In this document: piece by piece, positions 20,101 to 31,659 of the stretch
Position numbering within the stretch: position 1 is the stretch's first letter
Layout of the letters: each line of letters begins with the position of its first letter
Assembly: GCA_935421135.1 (NCBI GenBank)
Contig: OW285188.1
Coordinates: 1,261,001 to 1,325,000, forward strand
Direction: 5' to 3'
DNA length: 64,000 nucleotides
Source of the DNA: Bugulina stolonifera
Lineage: Eukaryota > Bryozoa > Gymnolaemata > Cheilostomatida > Bugulidae
The notes under the pieces: generated by a model
The model's database searches: none
Told to the model about the DNA's origin: nothing
The model's input: only the letters and a program-made list of their open reading frames with translations
Program-made: the position numbers and the translations under genes

Positions 20101-23100
20101 GTCGCTAGGTAATGTTATTTGTGGCAGCATAGGAGAGCGTTCGTATAACAGCTTTCTTATGTATGAGCTTACACATTCCTTCAGCTTGCAATATCTGTCT
20201 GATAGATTTCTCAGCAACCTGGTAGAGTTAAGGCAGTCCTGGCAGCGTTGGGGTGTGCTAAACCTCTCCGGTTGTTGATAGATATTAGGCTTAGATCATC
20301 GTAGGCAGTAGTGGTGTGATTTCGGATGGTTAGAAAGTCCCGGCAGTCACTACATCGAGGTGTACATGCGATGCGTAAGGCTGCCTGCTGTGAGCATGGG
20401 CAGTAGTATTTTATATCCATGGGCTGATATTGCAGGTTCAAGTCATGTGCGCAATATTTTATTATAATGCATGGTCAAAAAACTAGGCTATGTTACTCAC
20501 AGTGCATGCACAGCATTATTATTGCTTTTAGAAATTATCATAATACTTCTATCCTCACTTGATAGGTCTGTAATTATCAGTGCGGCACTTAGATGTACTT
20601 TAACATGGTCAGCGCATGTTTAGCTATTGGCAAAACGGCATGCAGCTCCAATTTTGATACTTAGTACAAATATACATGTAATTTCAAATATTTGAACAAA
20701 ATAATTACTTATGGGGAGATGGCAATGGACATTAGCCTCACTTGACAGGTTTTTTCATGGTAATAAATTTGCAAAACAATAATATGTTAAAACACAAGGA
20801 CTTTGGAAGCAGTTTTATAATTAAAGCAGCCTAATTACTGTACAATGCTCTATTGAAATATGCATGTTGTAGGTTTACATTAGCACTCTTTAGCTTTTTT
20901 TGACAGTGTAAATATGTAGTGTTTAGTACCATTTGATAGCTTGTTATGTGGTAATATGCTATGCAGACATCAATTTGCCAGGTTACAGATTTTATGGCAG
21001 CAGGGCTTGATTTAAACCAAAGTGGTGCTAGTTTATGCTGCAGTACACCATTATAATATATAGTTTGAATCATGATTGCAGGCTACAAGTATCATGGTGA
21101 GATCACGTTACGTCGTGGGGGTTTTCCATCATTTAGTAGGACAAAGAGCATTGAAGCATTAACACAGGGTGTCCTATCTAGTCTTTATATTGAATCTATG
21201 ATACAGACACTGTATTTACATCTTTATATTTGTAGTTGTTTACTCTTGCAACAATAAAAGAAAGAGGTGATAACTCTCGAGTCTACACAGTCCATAAGAT
21301 AATGTGTGATTGATAAGAAAATTATTACAGATTATACTGCAGGGGCGTAGGTTAGAAAAATTCAGTGGGGAGGCAGAAAGTTTAACTGGATGGGAAGGGG
21401 TGCGGAAATCAAGCAGATATAAAGGGAAACAGTACCCAATTTTCAAAAGTAGTGTCTTTAGGCCACTTTATTTTGGCAACAGGGGTGGCAGTGCCTCCCT
21501 GCCACCCCTTAAAATACGGCCCTGTACTGTTCGGCATCAGAACATCAGCATAAGGAATCAGGGTATCAGCTTAATGGGAGCTGGATAAGAAAAATTAGGT
21601 TGGACATGGGGGCAGCCGCTTTCACAAAAAGAGCGGATTTGTGTGCGGAACGAATATCAGTTTGTATCTGCTCACCTCAATATCAAAGATAGCTGCATTT
21701 GTTGTTACTTGGTATGACAAAAATGGACCCATGGTAAACGCCCTCTAACTATTATGTGTGTGTGATTGGGGAATGAGTCACACGTCTAGCATAATATTGC
21801 CATGTACTGTATACTGTATTATATTCTATATAGTTGCAAATTGCCTACCTTTGAGATTAGTCCTCTGTGTGAAGCCCCGCCCACATGTTTCACACATGAG
21901 TGGCTTATTGGCAGCATGAATGATCTGGTGCTTCTTTAGATGTGTCTTCTGTGTGAACTGTTCGCCACATACATCGCAGGTGAATGCACTTCTCTTGCCA
22001 TTGTGTACCATTTGTATGTGGTTAGCAACTTGAACCACAAGTTTACCTTTCTGTAAGACAGAAGATAAGTCAACACTTCACCTATATATCAGTCTATATA
22101 CTATACTCAGTAAAGGTGCGTTTACTCTGCTGCAATTTTTGCTGCAATTTTGTCTGATGCAACCTGTATGAGGGTGCAATGTCGGAGTCCGAGTAGTGTG
22201 AACAGGAGTCGTTGTCGGAGTCAGCAGTTGCAACGGGATCAGTTTGAGTTGCAGCAACGCAGCAGAGCCGGGTTGAAGCGACAGGTCGGAAGGCGTGGCC
22301 AAAAGCTACAGCCAATGAAACAACAAATGCGCGACTGAAGGGCGTCTTTAACAGGAAATGGTATCGCAGTAATACCGCGCATGTAGACATACTCGTGTTT
22401 CTATTGGCTGTTAAATTTGTCGCCCTCCGATAGTTTTTATTGAGTTGCAGCAGTGTAAACGCATGTGTCGGAGTCCGAGTTGGTAATGCAACTCCAACTG
22501 CAACTTGCGTGCAACTAGTTGCAGTCGGAGTTGCAGTCAGAGGTGCATGCAACCTGCAGTGTAAACGCACTTTTAGTCAACACTTCACCTATATATCAGT
22601 GTATATATACTACACTCAGTAAGTCAACACTTTACCTATATATCAGTCAGTGTTCGAAGTGTGGTTATACGAGAGTGGGTACACGGACAGCAGGCATGTA
22701 CCCTCATGTGAGAACTAGCAGTTGAAATGTTAAGGCTTCTTTTAATAGCAGTCGAGCTAATCTGCCTTTATTGCAGCCCATTAGTACATTAGCTGGTCAC
22801 TAGCTGTTTTAGTAAAAGTATAGCACCCATACTGACTGCAGCCAGTAAGGCCGCCTTGCCTAAAACATTGAGAAGTCGCTAACCTAATCAATTTAATATT
22901 TTGATCAAATAGGTTTCTAAAGCTTTCTCCATTTCGATATTAAATTGGAAGTAGCCCCAAAGGCTGGGTAGTCTTCCTGAGTTGTCCTCTCTTGTATGAG
23001 CGGAGGAATATAATTGGATACCATTTATGCTAAATTTAGTTATTTATTACTCTTTCGGCGCTAATATCGTTTCATCACAAGTAGTTATGTGTATTTTAGA

Positions 23101-26100
23101 AAAACCACTACCTCTATTCACTCATGGGAGTTTTTAGAAAATATGAAGAAGTTGTCTTCGCATTGTAGTATGCCCTCAAATAAATAAGAAGTTTTCTTGC
23201 TAATCGCACTTCCTTGGTGTATAAAATAAAAAGGACAAGTGAATATATGTGGCTAAGTATCATGTTATCAAAAGCGTAGAAGGAATTTATAAACTTTTGG
23301 TTAATAAAAAAGTTATTGAATAAAACCCTTTCCGAATCTCTTTAGCTACCTATAATAGCATTCAGCCAAACAATCGCTGCATATAAAACAACCTTAACCA
23401 TGTCCTTTGTCCATTAATAGCAATATGCCTTTTATCTGATGATTGTTATATCTTTTATTCCAGTAATTTTAACTGAAACATTAGTTTATAGCATGAAACT
23501 AGTAGTAATAGAAGACATAAAACACTGAGATCCCATCAAACATTAATTAGCTCTGTTATAAACATTGAGCACTTTAGCAGAGATTTAGCAGTGTATAGAC
23601 ACGTACATTTCTCTACATAAAACCCTTTTCATGTACATTGTACCAAGGAGTCTTCTTAATCTTTGATTGTACTTTATAACAAGGTTAACTGGGTTACTCA
23701 GATGACATAGACTGCCTTTGTTTGAGATCCATTTGTGGTAGATGACATCATCTGCTGTTGTAGTGGCAGACCTTTTTGAATAGCTCTAACTAGCACTATC
23801 CAACAAGTGATTCAGCTTTGTGATTGGTTTTGGTCAATTTTGGAAAGCCTCCCTCTTTAATAGGTTTGACAAAATGACATGTGAGAAATAGGTTATAATA
23901 TGTGTGGCAAGCATTTTTATATTAGTCTTAAAAGTACTACTGTTTATCCACAAATATATAACATAATTAGATATTGACAGAAAAACAGGGGAGACAAATC
24001 TAAATTTCTCAAACATTTTCTGCATGCACCATGTACCCACTTCATTTGTTCCACTTCGAACACTGATATCGGTGTATATACTATACTCAGTAAGTCAACA
24101 CTTTACCTATATATGAGTGTATATACTATACTCAGTAAGTCAACACTTTACCTATATTATATGAGTGTATATACTATACTCAGTAAGTCAACACTTTACC
24201 TATATATCACTGTATCTATACCCACTAAGTCAACACCTACATAGGCTGTACATATGATCTACATAGGCACTGACATATGCCCTGCATAGACACTATAGGC
24301 AGCTTGCACTTATTAAACAGCAAATCCTTCACAAAATTGACGTTCGATAGCAGCTGACATAGAGATATATACAATATGTTACATAGTACACTTACATAAG
24401 GGCATTGAGGGCAGCAGTAGAGGAAGCTATATCGACCTTTGTCACGCTTTACTCTACAATTCTCGCAACAGCGCCTCATTTTTGTGGATTGGAACTCACG
24501 GTGACATATCAGACATCTTCTTGCTCTGAAATATACAATTGTATACAAATACAGCTGAGGGTGTACCTCCAGTGCGTCTCTAGTTGGCTCTACTCTTGAA
24601 AAAAGTGGAACATGCCGACAGTTATACATTTACATAATATTGACACATATATTAAAAAAGATTTAGTTGCGATATAAATGCACTTACATAATATTACATG
24701 ATGGTAGATAAAGTGACTGCAAGTCAAGTTATTTGCTTTCACTTATATGATCACTGCAGACATTCACCAACGCTGTGAAACCAGGTAATAGAGCCAGCGT
24801 CCATGTTTTAGCCTTACTACAACTACCCTATGCACCAATATACGTCAGTTTTATACCAGATACAAACATTACATATACATGTAACTATAGCATACCTGTC
24901 AATCACAGGCTTGACAATTTTTTTTCCAACTTTGACCTTGGCTCGTCTCTTTGAACCTCTCAATCTAGCTGTCAGCTTAGAGTTCTCCTCTCGTTTTCTA
25001 TCAACGACATCAGCAGGGAATATATCACTGCCGTCAGAGTTGTGGCTGTTAGTATCGCTGCTGCATACTGCCTCGCTTTCATCAGCACCACTCCAGTCAC
25101 TGTCTTTCTCATTACCGACTGCTGCCTTGTCGGGCATGTCTTCAACATGGCAGTCAGGAAAGACCACTGGTTTGCGTACCTGATATATGCGTGTATATGA
25201 GCTATGGAAATGTTTATGTGGGCAAAAGACAGTTGTCAGCACCATTTCATTATGACCACAAGGAAGTTGTTAAAATATTAAGAATGATATCATGTTAAAA
25301 CAAAAATATGCAAGGCAAGGCAGGGCAAGGCTATGTAAGGTAAGTATACTGTCTATACCCGAGTAGATCTAGTTGCTGTAAACGTAGGCTGCAGAGGCAC
25401 CACACTTTGTACTTCTGTTGAGACTTCTGGTTCATCAAAGAATTGTAATTCTGAGTTACTAGCATCAACTAGAAGGTCAACAGGATTAGCTGTTAAACAG
25501 AACATGACCAGACGTTGTCTGCCATGTCATGCTACCTACTCATACTCTGGACGTTTACAGAGGCCCTATCCCTGTGAAATTCCCAGACCTGGGACAAAGT
25601 CAGACTTGGAGTAAATATGTTATTTCCAAAATTGTGGAGGTAAGACATGTAGAAGTGCAGTCAAAGTACAAGTCAAGTGGAAGACAACTTCCAAAAGTTT
25701 TCACTTCTCCAAATATTTCACATTTTTCTTTTAGTACATATTCTATTCTACGATGTATGTAAAACTGATAAATAGTAAAAAGTAAATGCTTAATAGGTAT
25801 CAGTATGATGAAAAAAGTTAAAAGAAAGCACAGACTTCAGACTTGAACCCAAACAGGCCCTCCCTCTCTGCCAACTAACAGCAAACTAAGTATGGTCACA
25901 CAATGCCATTGGGCATTGGCTGCACCAAGAACTCCATGTGGGTTGTAGTTTTACCATTATAACCCTTTATTTGGAGTTGTCTTCCAAAATACACACTAGT
26001 AATGACAAATTTTTGATTTTACAATCCTCCATATTGGCTTGGTAAACCCACAAGTCAAAGCCATATCATAATTCATTCACTTTTCCAAGCCAAGTTAAGT

Positions 26101-29100
26101 CACATTGATAGGCAAGTAATAGTCAAGTCCAGTTAGCAAGTAGGTCAGCCCAAAGTCAAGTCGACCGGGTCCAAGTCACAACTATGACTTGGACCCAGCT
26201 CTGGCAATTCTTGCTGCCTTTGGCAGCTTGAGAACTCTGGTTCAGAATATTTCTTTGCTTTGCTGAATCATGCATTATTGCTAAGGTGTGCTCCCAGTGA
26301 TATCTCTGAGCTGCACTAATGAGGTGTTAGATACTCAAACAGTATGCTGTATGGAAATGAATACACATATATTGCAAATGTGAGTGTGTGTTAGTATGTG
26401 TTTATGTCTACAAAGGGTATATGTTATATTTAGAATCTTAACAGTACAAGTCATGTAAACCCATTACCAAAGTACATACCTAAATCACTGAGTTGAGGCA
26501 TACTATCCATTCTTGAGTTTTTTATATTTATATTTTGAAATAATACGTCCATCTGATCAGCACTTCCATTGTTAGGTACTACAACCAAACACCACATCAC
26601 TAACAGGAGCAGAATAGGTTTACTGCCACCCTAAATATAATGGGTTGTATTACTATAATGGGTAGATATACAACAGTATAACTATAATATAATGGGTAGA
26701 TATACATACAACAGTATAACTATATTTGTAATAGATTCTTTAGCGAAGATGAAGAGTCATTGCATACAAACAGGATGATTTCTGGAAGGATAGTGTCACA
26801 TTATCTCCAATAAGCCTATGGATTGCTAGGAGATAACTGCACTGGTCAGTCGCTGGTCAGCTTCTGGTCAACTGATATGTATGAAGGTAAGAAAAGTAAC
26901 CAAGACTAGTTAAGTTACTGGATGACTTACCAAAGTCTAGACACATCTGCTGGGAACTGCCTGAGCTGTCTACAGTAACTTTATCGGCGGCATTGAGCGC
27001 TGAAAATCAGAGAAAGTTCAGACCATAGATATAACACAAGCTTTATATTACATACACTTATATCTGTGGTTACACCTAGTCACATGGTTCATACTTGCTT
27101 GAGCTGACCTGCTGAACCCTACATGCGATACATTTACATAAAATATATGTATATCTATCTACAATACAAACATAGATATATACAGTGTATCTCTAATACA
27201 TGAGTATGAATAATATACAGGTACAATTGCATCATACAACTTACAGAATGTGTTAGCCTGAGGATCTAACCGAAGTCTCTTGAGTTTGAGGACAGGAACA
27301 CACGCTCCTTCAGTCTGAGCATAAGAATCCACAACCATTCGATTGTCTCCCTTGAGTATATCAGGAACTCTGTTTATTGTGTTGTATGAATTAGTGTTGT
27401 AAGCTTGCCAGAACACTTCATTCAGAGATCTATCCTACTAACCAATACAGAGAAAATGAAACACCTTACAAAACGTGGATGCCAATAGGAGCCCAGGGCT
27501 CACTGCTAAACCACCCCAGTATGTGCAAATAAACTTCAGGAGTGACATTTGGAGTTATTATCTAGTGAGGACATGACTTGTACTGGTCATAATAATTCTC
27601 TTTGCTAGAAGTGAGTTGAGGCACCTCTCTCGGTGCCCAATCGAGATCGCACAGAGAATTCTTGAGTTAGCTGTATCTGGTCAAAACTGATCTCCCCAGG
27701 TCATGTTCAAAATCAGTATATAGCCATTGCACATGTTCCAGTACCCACCGAATCAGTAACTTGAAATACATTTCCTGGGTGGCCAAACAGTCAATAAGAC
27801 TTCAGATTTAAAATTTTATAGTTGTTTTCTCTATTATTTGAAAAAACCTGTAATTACTGTAATATTAATAAAGAAATCTTGTAAACTTATCTTCAGAATG
27901 CCATAAACTCTGAGCAACATAGTCACGCTATGGTACGTACAGGAAGTCATATTACAGCTCTTAGTTATAGTGGTCCAAAATAAAAAGGCTACTGGGACCT
28001 CGGTGGGCCACTAGGACTTGGGTGGGGCACCGAGAAGTGCCTAAATGCGCGTTTACACTTCATAGATGCGGCTTTTTGTTTAACATCCCCATATAATTGA
28101 GTGGTTGAATTGAACACCTGTTATGGACTCCCATCCACTGTGATAATGTTATAGATTATAGATGGATGGAACAATGGACAGACTTACCAGTCTAAGGCCT
28201 CAACCAATGGAATTTAAATATACTTGTGTATGTAAGTAATGAGAACAAAATATGGTTGATGGTATCAGCAGTAAATACGCTCCACTAATAAACATACGGT
28301 CAGTCATGTATTGTAGGCCTAGATATTACAACATATCCTGACAGTGCGATATAAAGCCACCACATATATGTACGAAACGAGAACTACTACACGTAATTCA
28401 TGCTAGAATTGAACATTTGAATACAGGAAGTACTCAGAATTTCAACTGGACATGAGGCTTAGGAAGTCTAGATGATCCTCGACATGGTAGAGCTCAGTCC
28501 ATGTTACAAGTGGAGTGAGTACAAGCGTATACTGTATTAGAGTATATCATATTATGCTTTACATACGTGTTGAATAATCCAAGCAACTTTCTTAATAATG
28601 GATGGATGAGATAGCTGTTTCTTCAAAGGTAGGCCCTTGATATAAGATGGGTGTATACCTCCATTAGTCTGAGTAGAGATGTGACAGGTGGGAATGCAAG
28701 GTGCACTGGTAGCACTCCCTCTATTAACAACATATATAGCACAATGAGTACACAATCGCCAGTAGTACCAGATGGCAGAGTCTCCATTCACTAAAACCTT
28801 ATTCCAACTCGTAGGGCCTATAGAATACAAACATTTTTGTCAAGTGAAATGGGCACAAGACATCTTGCAAGCTGACATGGAACAATACCCCATGTACTGA
28901 GAATTGCTACAAAAACAAAATTAAAGCATTACTTTACACTGAATAATAGCTGTAGGCTTTAACAACTATCCTGCAGCGGTACGCTAGTAAACTGATCAAT
29001 GTTAGGCTTGTTATGTTGTATATAGAGGTCGCCCATTGATGATTACATTGCACGTCCAGCCAATACCTCTTTATAGTCTGTACAGAATGCCTACTAAACT

Positions 29101-31017
29101 GTGGGGACATGGATCCCCAATAGAATTGAATTCCGAAAGTGAATGAATAGTCCAGACATATCTTACTTGATAGACTGAGGAGGTAATACTTGTGTGGTGG
29201 AGCTTGCCTTTACGAAAGTTGCTGATTCTAAAATGATGAGACAATGCATCAGTACAGGCACTAGTTACAATGCACAAACATACACATATACTACCTACAC
29301 ATACACAATGTACTATACTACCTACATATACAATGTACTAGGCTACCCACATACACAATGTATTAGGCTACTTATTGCACTACATACATATAAACATATA
29401 CCTCAACCAGTATATCGCTACATTTACAATACCAATGATTCTCTCACCATTGTATAATTGAGAATACAAGTTGGTTAACTTTCTGATACGTGGTTTCTGT
29501 GGAATCCCTGTTATTACATCATAAGCCCTGATGAGTAGTACCAGGTAAGTCTTGGCACTCAACCATACATCCCCATCCACCTGTATATAGATAAATTAGT
29601 CCTCAACATAAGACAAACGCAATAGTTAGTTCCTCTTCAGAAACCACCAATATTTGGACAACCACCATTCTGTTGGAGAGCTCTCATGTATACAGTAGAG
29701 AATCATTCATATTCGCTGTATACACGGCGCTGCATGAAGTGCAATGCATGAAAGTATTTTCATTCAAATAACAGTAGGCCTACATTACTTGTAAAAATAG
29801 CACTGATAATCACATGTTATTATTACAATCTGTGATACTGACATTCATGTCAAAGCAGCGTAGTTTAGTGAGAGTTGGATCAGCGCCAATATAACAGTCA
29901 AGCATCTGCTTCGCTGCAGCAATCATCTCTAACGGGCATGTCCATTTAAGGCGTGGAAAGAGTTGGAGAGCATTACGGCAGTGCACATACATCCTTCCAT
30001 CATTTACCTTCAGTTTACCTCCAAATATATCACCTGGAAATAGACAGCGCAGCAGAAAACTACAAATGTATAAGATAACATGATTACTGAAAGTGATTGG
30101 GTGATTAACAACCGTTTGTAAACATACTTACATACTTCCACAAGACGATCAGCGACGCTCATACTACTTGCTTTCTTGTTCAGAAGTTGAAAAGTGCTTT
30201 TTAAAATGGATTTGTGCGCTGAGCCAACCATAATATTTCTGGTGTTAGTTATATCTGCATGTGGTGATATGATATCTGGCACTGTAAGTCTCTCCCTGGC
30301 AATTCTCCCTGGTAATGGATGTTCAGTGCCACTGCCTTTAATAATTAAATGTGATTGTGAAGACACTGAGATAGTTGGGTGCCGGACGACCTCCACTAGA
30401 CTAGATTCTGACTTAATATTCCTTCCTACAGACCTAGGAGCCATTTGAACCCTTTTGACAGCCACAGTAGGTTGAGTGTTAGCAGCATTGTTGGACAGAG
30501 TTTCTGATGGCCGAAATATGACTAGCTTAACGGGCTCAGGACAGGCTGCCTTTGGTAGGCGATATGAAAGTGGTGTCCAGCTTGAACCATGCACAACTCT
30601 TTTCTGCGAATATAAGGGTAATAATGAGACGAAAGAAAAGGGGTTGTCTAAGCCCCTAAGGAAACACAAGAATGAGGCCAGTATCAAAACTATCAACTTT
30701 ACGCAGCCAACAAAGTCAATAGCTGAAAACAAAAGTTATTGTTACTCTCACTCTATCAGCCACTAACATATTATACTTATCCTACTCACTGGGGTTTCCT
30801 CCAACGTTATTTCGACATCATGTGGTTCAGCTTTTACATCCATACTGTCCAGCATCGGAAGAGTAGTAGCACTGGATGTAAAGCTAGCAACTGTTGGTAA
30901 ACTAGTAGCAATAGTTGAAGAGGATATAGTAGCTTTAGCAGCAGCATGAGTTGAATTAGTGCTAGTGCTGACTGTAGTTGGAGCAGTAGCAGTGAATGCA
31001 TATCCTCCATTAGACAT
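16863..31017 (-). CDS. 13-exon C2H2 zinc-finger protein gene (whole gene model)
   Basis: Exons on the minus strand: 31017-30790, 30603-30132, 30033-29843, 29580-29448, 28817-28567, 27434-27245, 26999-26931, 26578-26480, 25489-25359, 25179-24896, 24525-24396, 22050-21849, 17164-16863. Every junction is GT-AG, and each donor phase matches the next acceptor, giving 2682 nt (893 residues plus stop). The N-terminus (1-76) is Thr/Ser/Ala-rich and ends in an acidic DVKAEPHDVEI stretch with a SUMO-type VKAE motif. Residues 77-490 are a globular region I do not recognise. Residues 490-680 are acidic, Ser-rich and probably disordered. Residues 683-820 hold a Cys cluster and a run of C2H2 fingers. Probable nuclear DNA-binding regulator. 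The last intron (4.7 kb) carries a nested transposon cluster. Confidence 0.8.
17165..17963. other. Intron sequence of the zinc-finger gene
   Basis: AT-rich, no further exon or element end recognised between exon 13 and the transposon cluster. Confidence 0.5.
17964..21200. mobile_element. Fold-back hAT-like element with 8-bp target duplication, containing a nested insert
   Basis: The ends are CATAGATTTAATATAAAGAC and its near-exact complement, flanked by ATACAGAC on both sides (17956-17963 and 21201-21208). The left arm (17964-18028 plus 19291-about 19850) and right arm (about 20590-21200) are long inverted repeats of about 600 bp around an unrelated centre. It lies in the last intron of the zinc-finger gene. 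No transposase frame. The left arm is split by the element at 18029-19290, while the right arm is uninterrupted. Confidence 0.88.
18029..19290. mobile_element. 5-bp-duplication transposon (CAGGG-CGTAAC ends), nested copy
   Basis: The left end is CAGGGCCGTAACTTTAGGGG and the right end GTTACGCCCCTG. The duplication is CTACT (18024-18028 and 19291-19295). The uninterrupted opposite arm near 21138 shows the empty site with a single CTACT, confirming the insertion. The right subterminal region is GC-rich (GGGGGAGACCCCCGG, GGAGGGCGCTGCGCCCC). No transposase. Placed among hAT-like families with some doubt because of the 5-bp duplication. Confidence 0.88.
21340..21524. mobile_element. 5-bp-duplication MITE of the same CAGGG family
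   Basis: 185 bp from CAGGGGCGTAGG to ATACGGCCCTG, flanked by TACTG at 21335-21339 and 21525-21529. Its right end matches the left end of the 18029 element over CAGGGCCGTA and the AAAGTGGCC region. Confidence 0.85.
21849..22050 (-). CDS. Zinc-finger gene exon 12
   Basis: 202 nt; the acceptor is TCTTACAG. It completes finger 1 (HIQMVH), contains finger 2 (CDVCGEQFTQKTHLKKHQII plus H) and starts finger 3 (CETCGRGFTQRTNLK); the donor is GTAGGC. Exact length match with the plus-strand paralogue 2814-3015. Confidence 0.85.
22066..22647. repeat. About 45-bp intronic minisatellite, part 1 (interrupted by a MITE)
   Basis: Units of AGTCAACACTTTACCTATAT plus CAGTGTATATACTATACTCA occur at 22066-22112 and 22575-22647 and continue at 24066-24240. 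Two transposon insertions split one original array. Confidence 0.85.
22113..22574. mobile_element. Harbinger-like MITE
   Basis: The ends are AAGGTGCGTTTACTCTGC and GCAGTGTAAACGCACTTT, inverted. It sits within the minisatellite next to a TA(A)-type site; the 3-bp duplication is imperfect. The interior is rich in inverted TTGCA and GGAGTCCGAG motifs. No coding capacity. Confidence 0.65.
22648..24065. mobile_element. hAT-like non-autonomous element
   Basis: The ends are CAGTGTTCGAAGTG and CACTTCGAACACTG. The flanks are ATATCAGT (22640-22647) and ATATCGGT (24066-24073), a duplication with one mismatch. 1418 bp, no transposase frame; inserted in the intronic minisatellite. Confidence 0.8.
24066..24240. 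repeat. About 45-bp intronic minisatellite, part 2
   Basis: Continuation of the array seen at 22575-22647, four copies, displaced by the hAT-like insertion. Confidence 0.85.
24396..24525 (-). CDS. Zinc-finger gene exon 11, Cys-rich
   Basis: Encodes ARRCLICHREFQSTKMRRCC, ENCRVKRDKGRYSF and LYCCPQCPY. It has two CxxC pairs forming a non-C2H2 zinc cluster, plus the CPQC half of the first C2H2 finger, completed in exon 12 with 12-residue spacing. Confidence 0.75.
24896..25179 (-). CDS. Zinc-finger gene exon 10
   Basis: 284 nt: VRKPVVFPDCHVEDMP, an acidic Ser/Asp run (DSDWSGADESEAVCSSD) and a basic nuclear-localisation-like stretch (RGSKRRAKVKVGKKIVK). The donor CAG/GTATGC is in phase 2. Confidence 0.7.
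25359..25489 (-). CDS. Zinc-finger gene exon 9
   Basis: 131 nt, acidic and Ser/Val-rich (NPVDLLVDASNSELQFFDEP, EVSTEVQSVVPLQP); the acceptor is TTTAACAG, the donor GTATAG. Could be part of an activation region (inference from composition). Confidence 0.6.
26480..26578 (-). CDS. Zinc-finger gene exon 8
   Basis: 99 nt (PNNGSADQMDVLFQNINI, MDSMPQLSDL); acceptor GGTTGTAG, donor GTATGT. Polar linker region. Confidence 0.6.
26931..26999 (-). CDS. Zinc-finger gene exon 7
   Basis: A short 69-nt exon (LNAADKVTVDSSGSSQQM) with acceptor TTTTCAG and donor GTAAGT; phase 2 nt in, 1 nt out. Polar, probably linker. Confidence 0.6.
27245..27434 (-). CDS. Zinc-finger gene exon 6
   Basis: Encodes DRSLNEVFWQAYNTNSYN, then RVPDILKGDNRMVVDSYAQ and a basic KLKRLRLDP; the donor is GTAAGT in phase 1. 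Confidence 0.7.
27619..28042. repeat. Inverted-repeat pair, possible MITE
   Basis: AGGCACCTCTCTCGGTGCCC at 27619 and its near complement GGGCACCGAGAAGTGCCT ending at 28042. No target duplication found. It lies in an intron of the zinc-finger gene. Confidence 0.5.
28567..28817 (-). CDS. Zinc-finger gene exon 5
   Basis: 83 codons with WYYWRLCTHCAIYVV and SAPCIPTCHISTQTNGG. The CxxC and CxxxCH spacing suggests a further metal-binding site. It ends KKVAWIIQH before the donor GTATGT. Confidence 0.7.
29448..29580 (-). CDS. Zinc-finger gene exon 4
   Basis: The acceptor is TATACAG; VDGDVWLSAKTYLVLLIRAY and IPQKPRIRKLTNLYSQLYN; the donor is GTGAGA, phase 1. It joins directly to the exon at 28817, giving a Gly codon across the junction. 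Confidence 0.7.
29843..30033 (-). CDS. Zinc-finger gene exon 3
   Basis: The acceptor is TTTCCAG. It encodes DIFGGKLKVNDGRMYVHC, then LFPRLKWTCPLEMIAAAKQM and LDCYIGADPTLTKLRCFDMN, a compact globular segment. The donor GTCAGT was preferred over a nearby GTAATA because only it keeps phase with exon 4. Confidence 0.7.
30132..30603 (-). CDS. Zinc-finger gene exon 2
   Basis: The acceptor is ATTCGCAG; 157 codons plus 1 nt; the donor is GTAAGT. The sequence is basic and Ser/Pro-rich (PKAACPEPVKLVIFRPSE, IIKGSGTEHPLPGRIARE) and ends in a helix, ASSMSVADRLVEV. No known domain recognised. Confidence 0.75.
30790..31017 (-). CDS. Zinc-finger gene exon 1 (start codon)
   Basis: The ATG at 31017-31015 (MSNGGYAFTATAP) begins 76 codons, low-complexity Thr/Ser/Ala followed by LDSMDVKAEPHDVEITLEE. 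The donor is GTGAGT at 30789, phase 0. The VKAE core resembles a SUMO-attachment site. Confidence 0.75.
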
Positions 31018-31659
31018 CGCAGCTGGGTGGCAAGTTTTCAACTTCGAAAAAAATCTGATTTATGAAAGTCCAGTCAAGTGGTCATAGAAGTTTGCTGGCC
31101 ATGAACGCCTACAACCGAAACGCTTCAAATTGAGATTTGAGTTTGGTTGAAGTCAATACACATACAATAATAATTAAGATTGAATTGCTACGCTGTTCGG
31201 GGTAGGTAACTCGCAACAGCCCAACTGCCTGGAACTAACGAATTTTGAGACTTGTAGGCCTATAGGCATCCCTTCACAAGTGCATAATAACAGGGCTTCA
31301 CAGGAGTCGGCCTGCTGGTTGACTAATTGGTGGTACATGCAATGTAAGAGACCTTCCATCTTATTAGTGGTGCGATAAAATTTTACAAGCACTATTAATA
31401 GAATTTTAAACTATGCAAAATCTATTACAATGTCTACCAAGAAAATTTTTAAAGCTCTACGCTTTTTAAATGTACTTTTTATAAAAATATTACTTCATTT
31501 CCTAGTAGAATTTTATCAAGGAGTTTCCAAATGCTAGTTGTTTTCTCATATCAAAATGACTTGTAGCTAGGAGTTGGTGAGATACAAGATTGTCATAAAA
31601 TAGTAGAAATATATTGGAAATCGCATATTCTATTATTTCTATCAACAGAAAACATTATT

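Noticed and set aside
29167..29227. 61-bp minus-strand exon candidate with good GT-AG borders
   Set aside because: Including it breaks the phase to the next exon (28817-28567), whereas exon 4 joins that exon directly in frame; it could at most be alternative.
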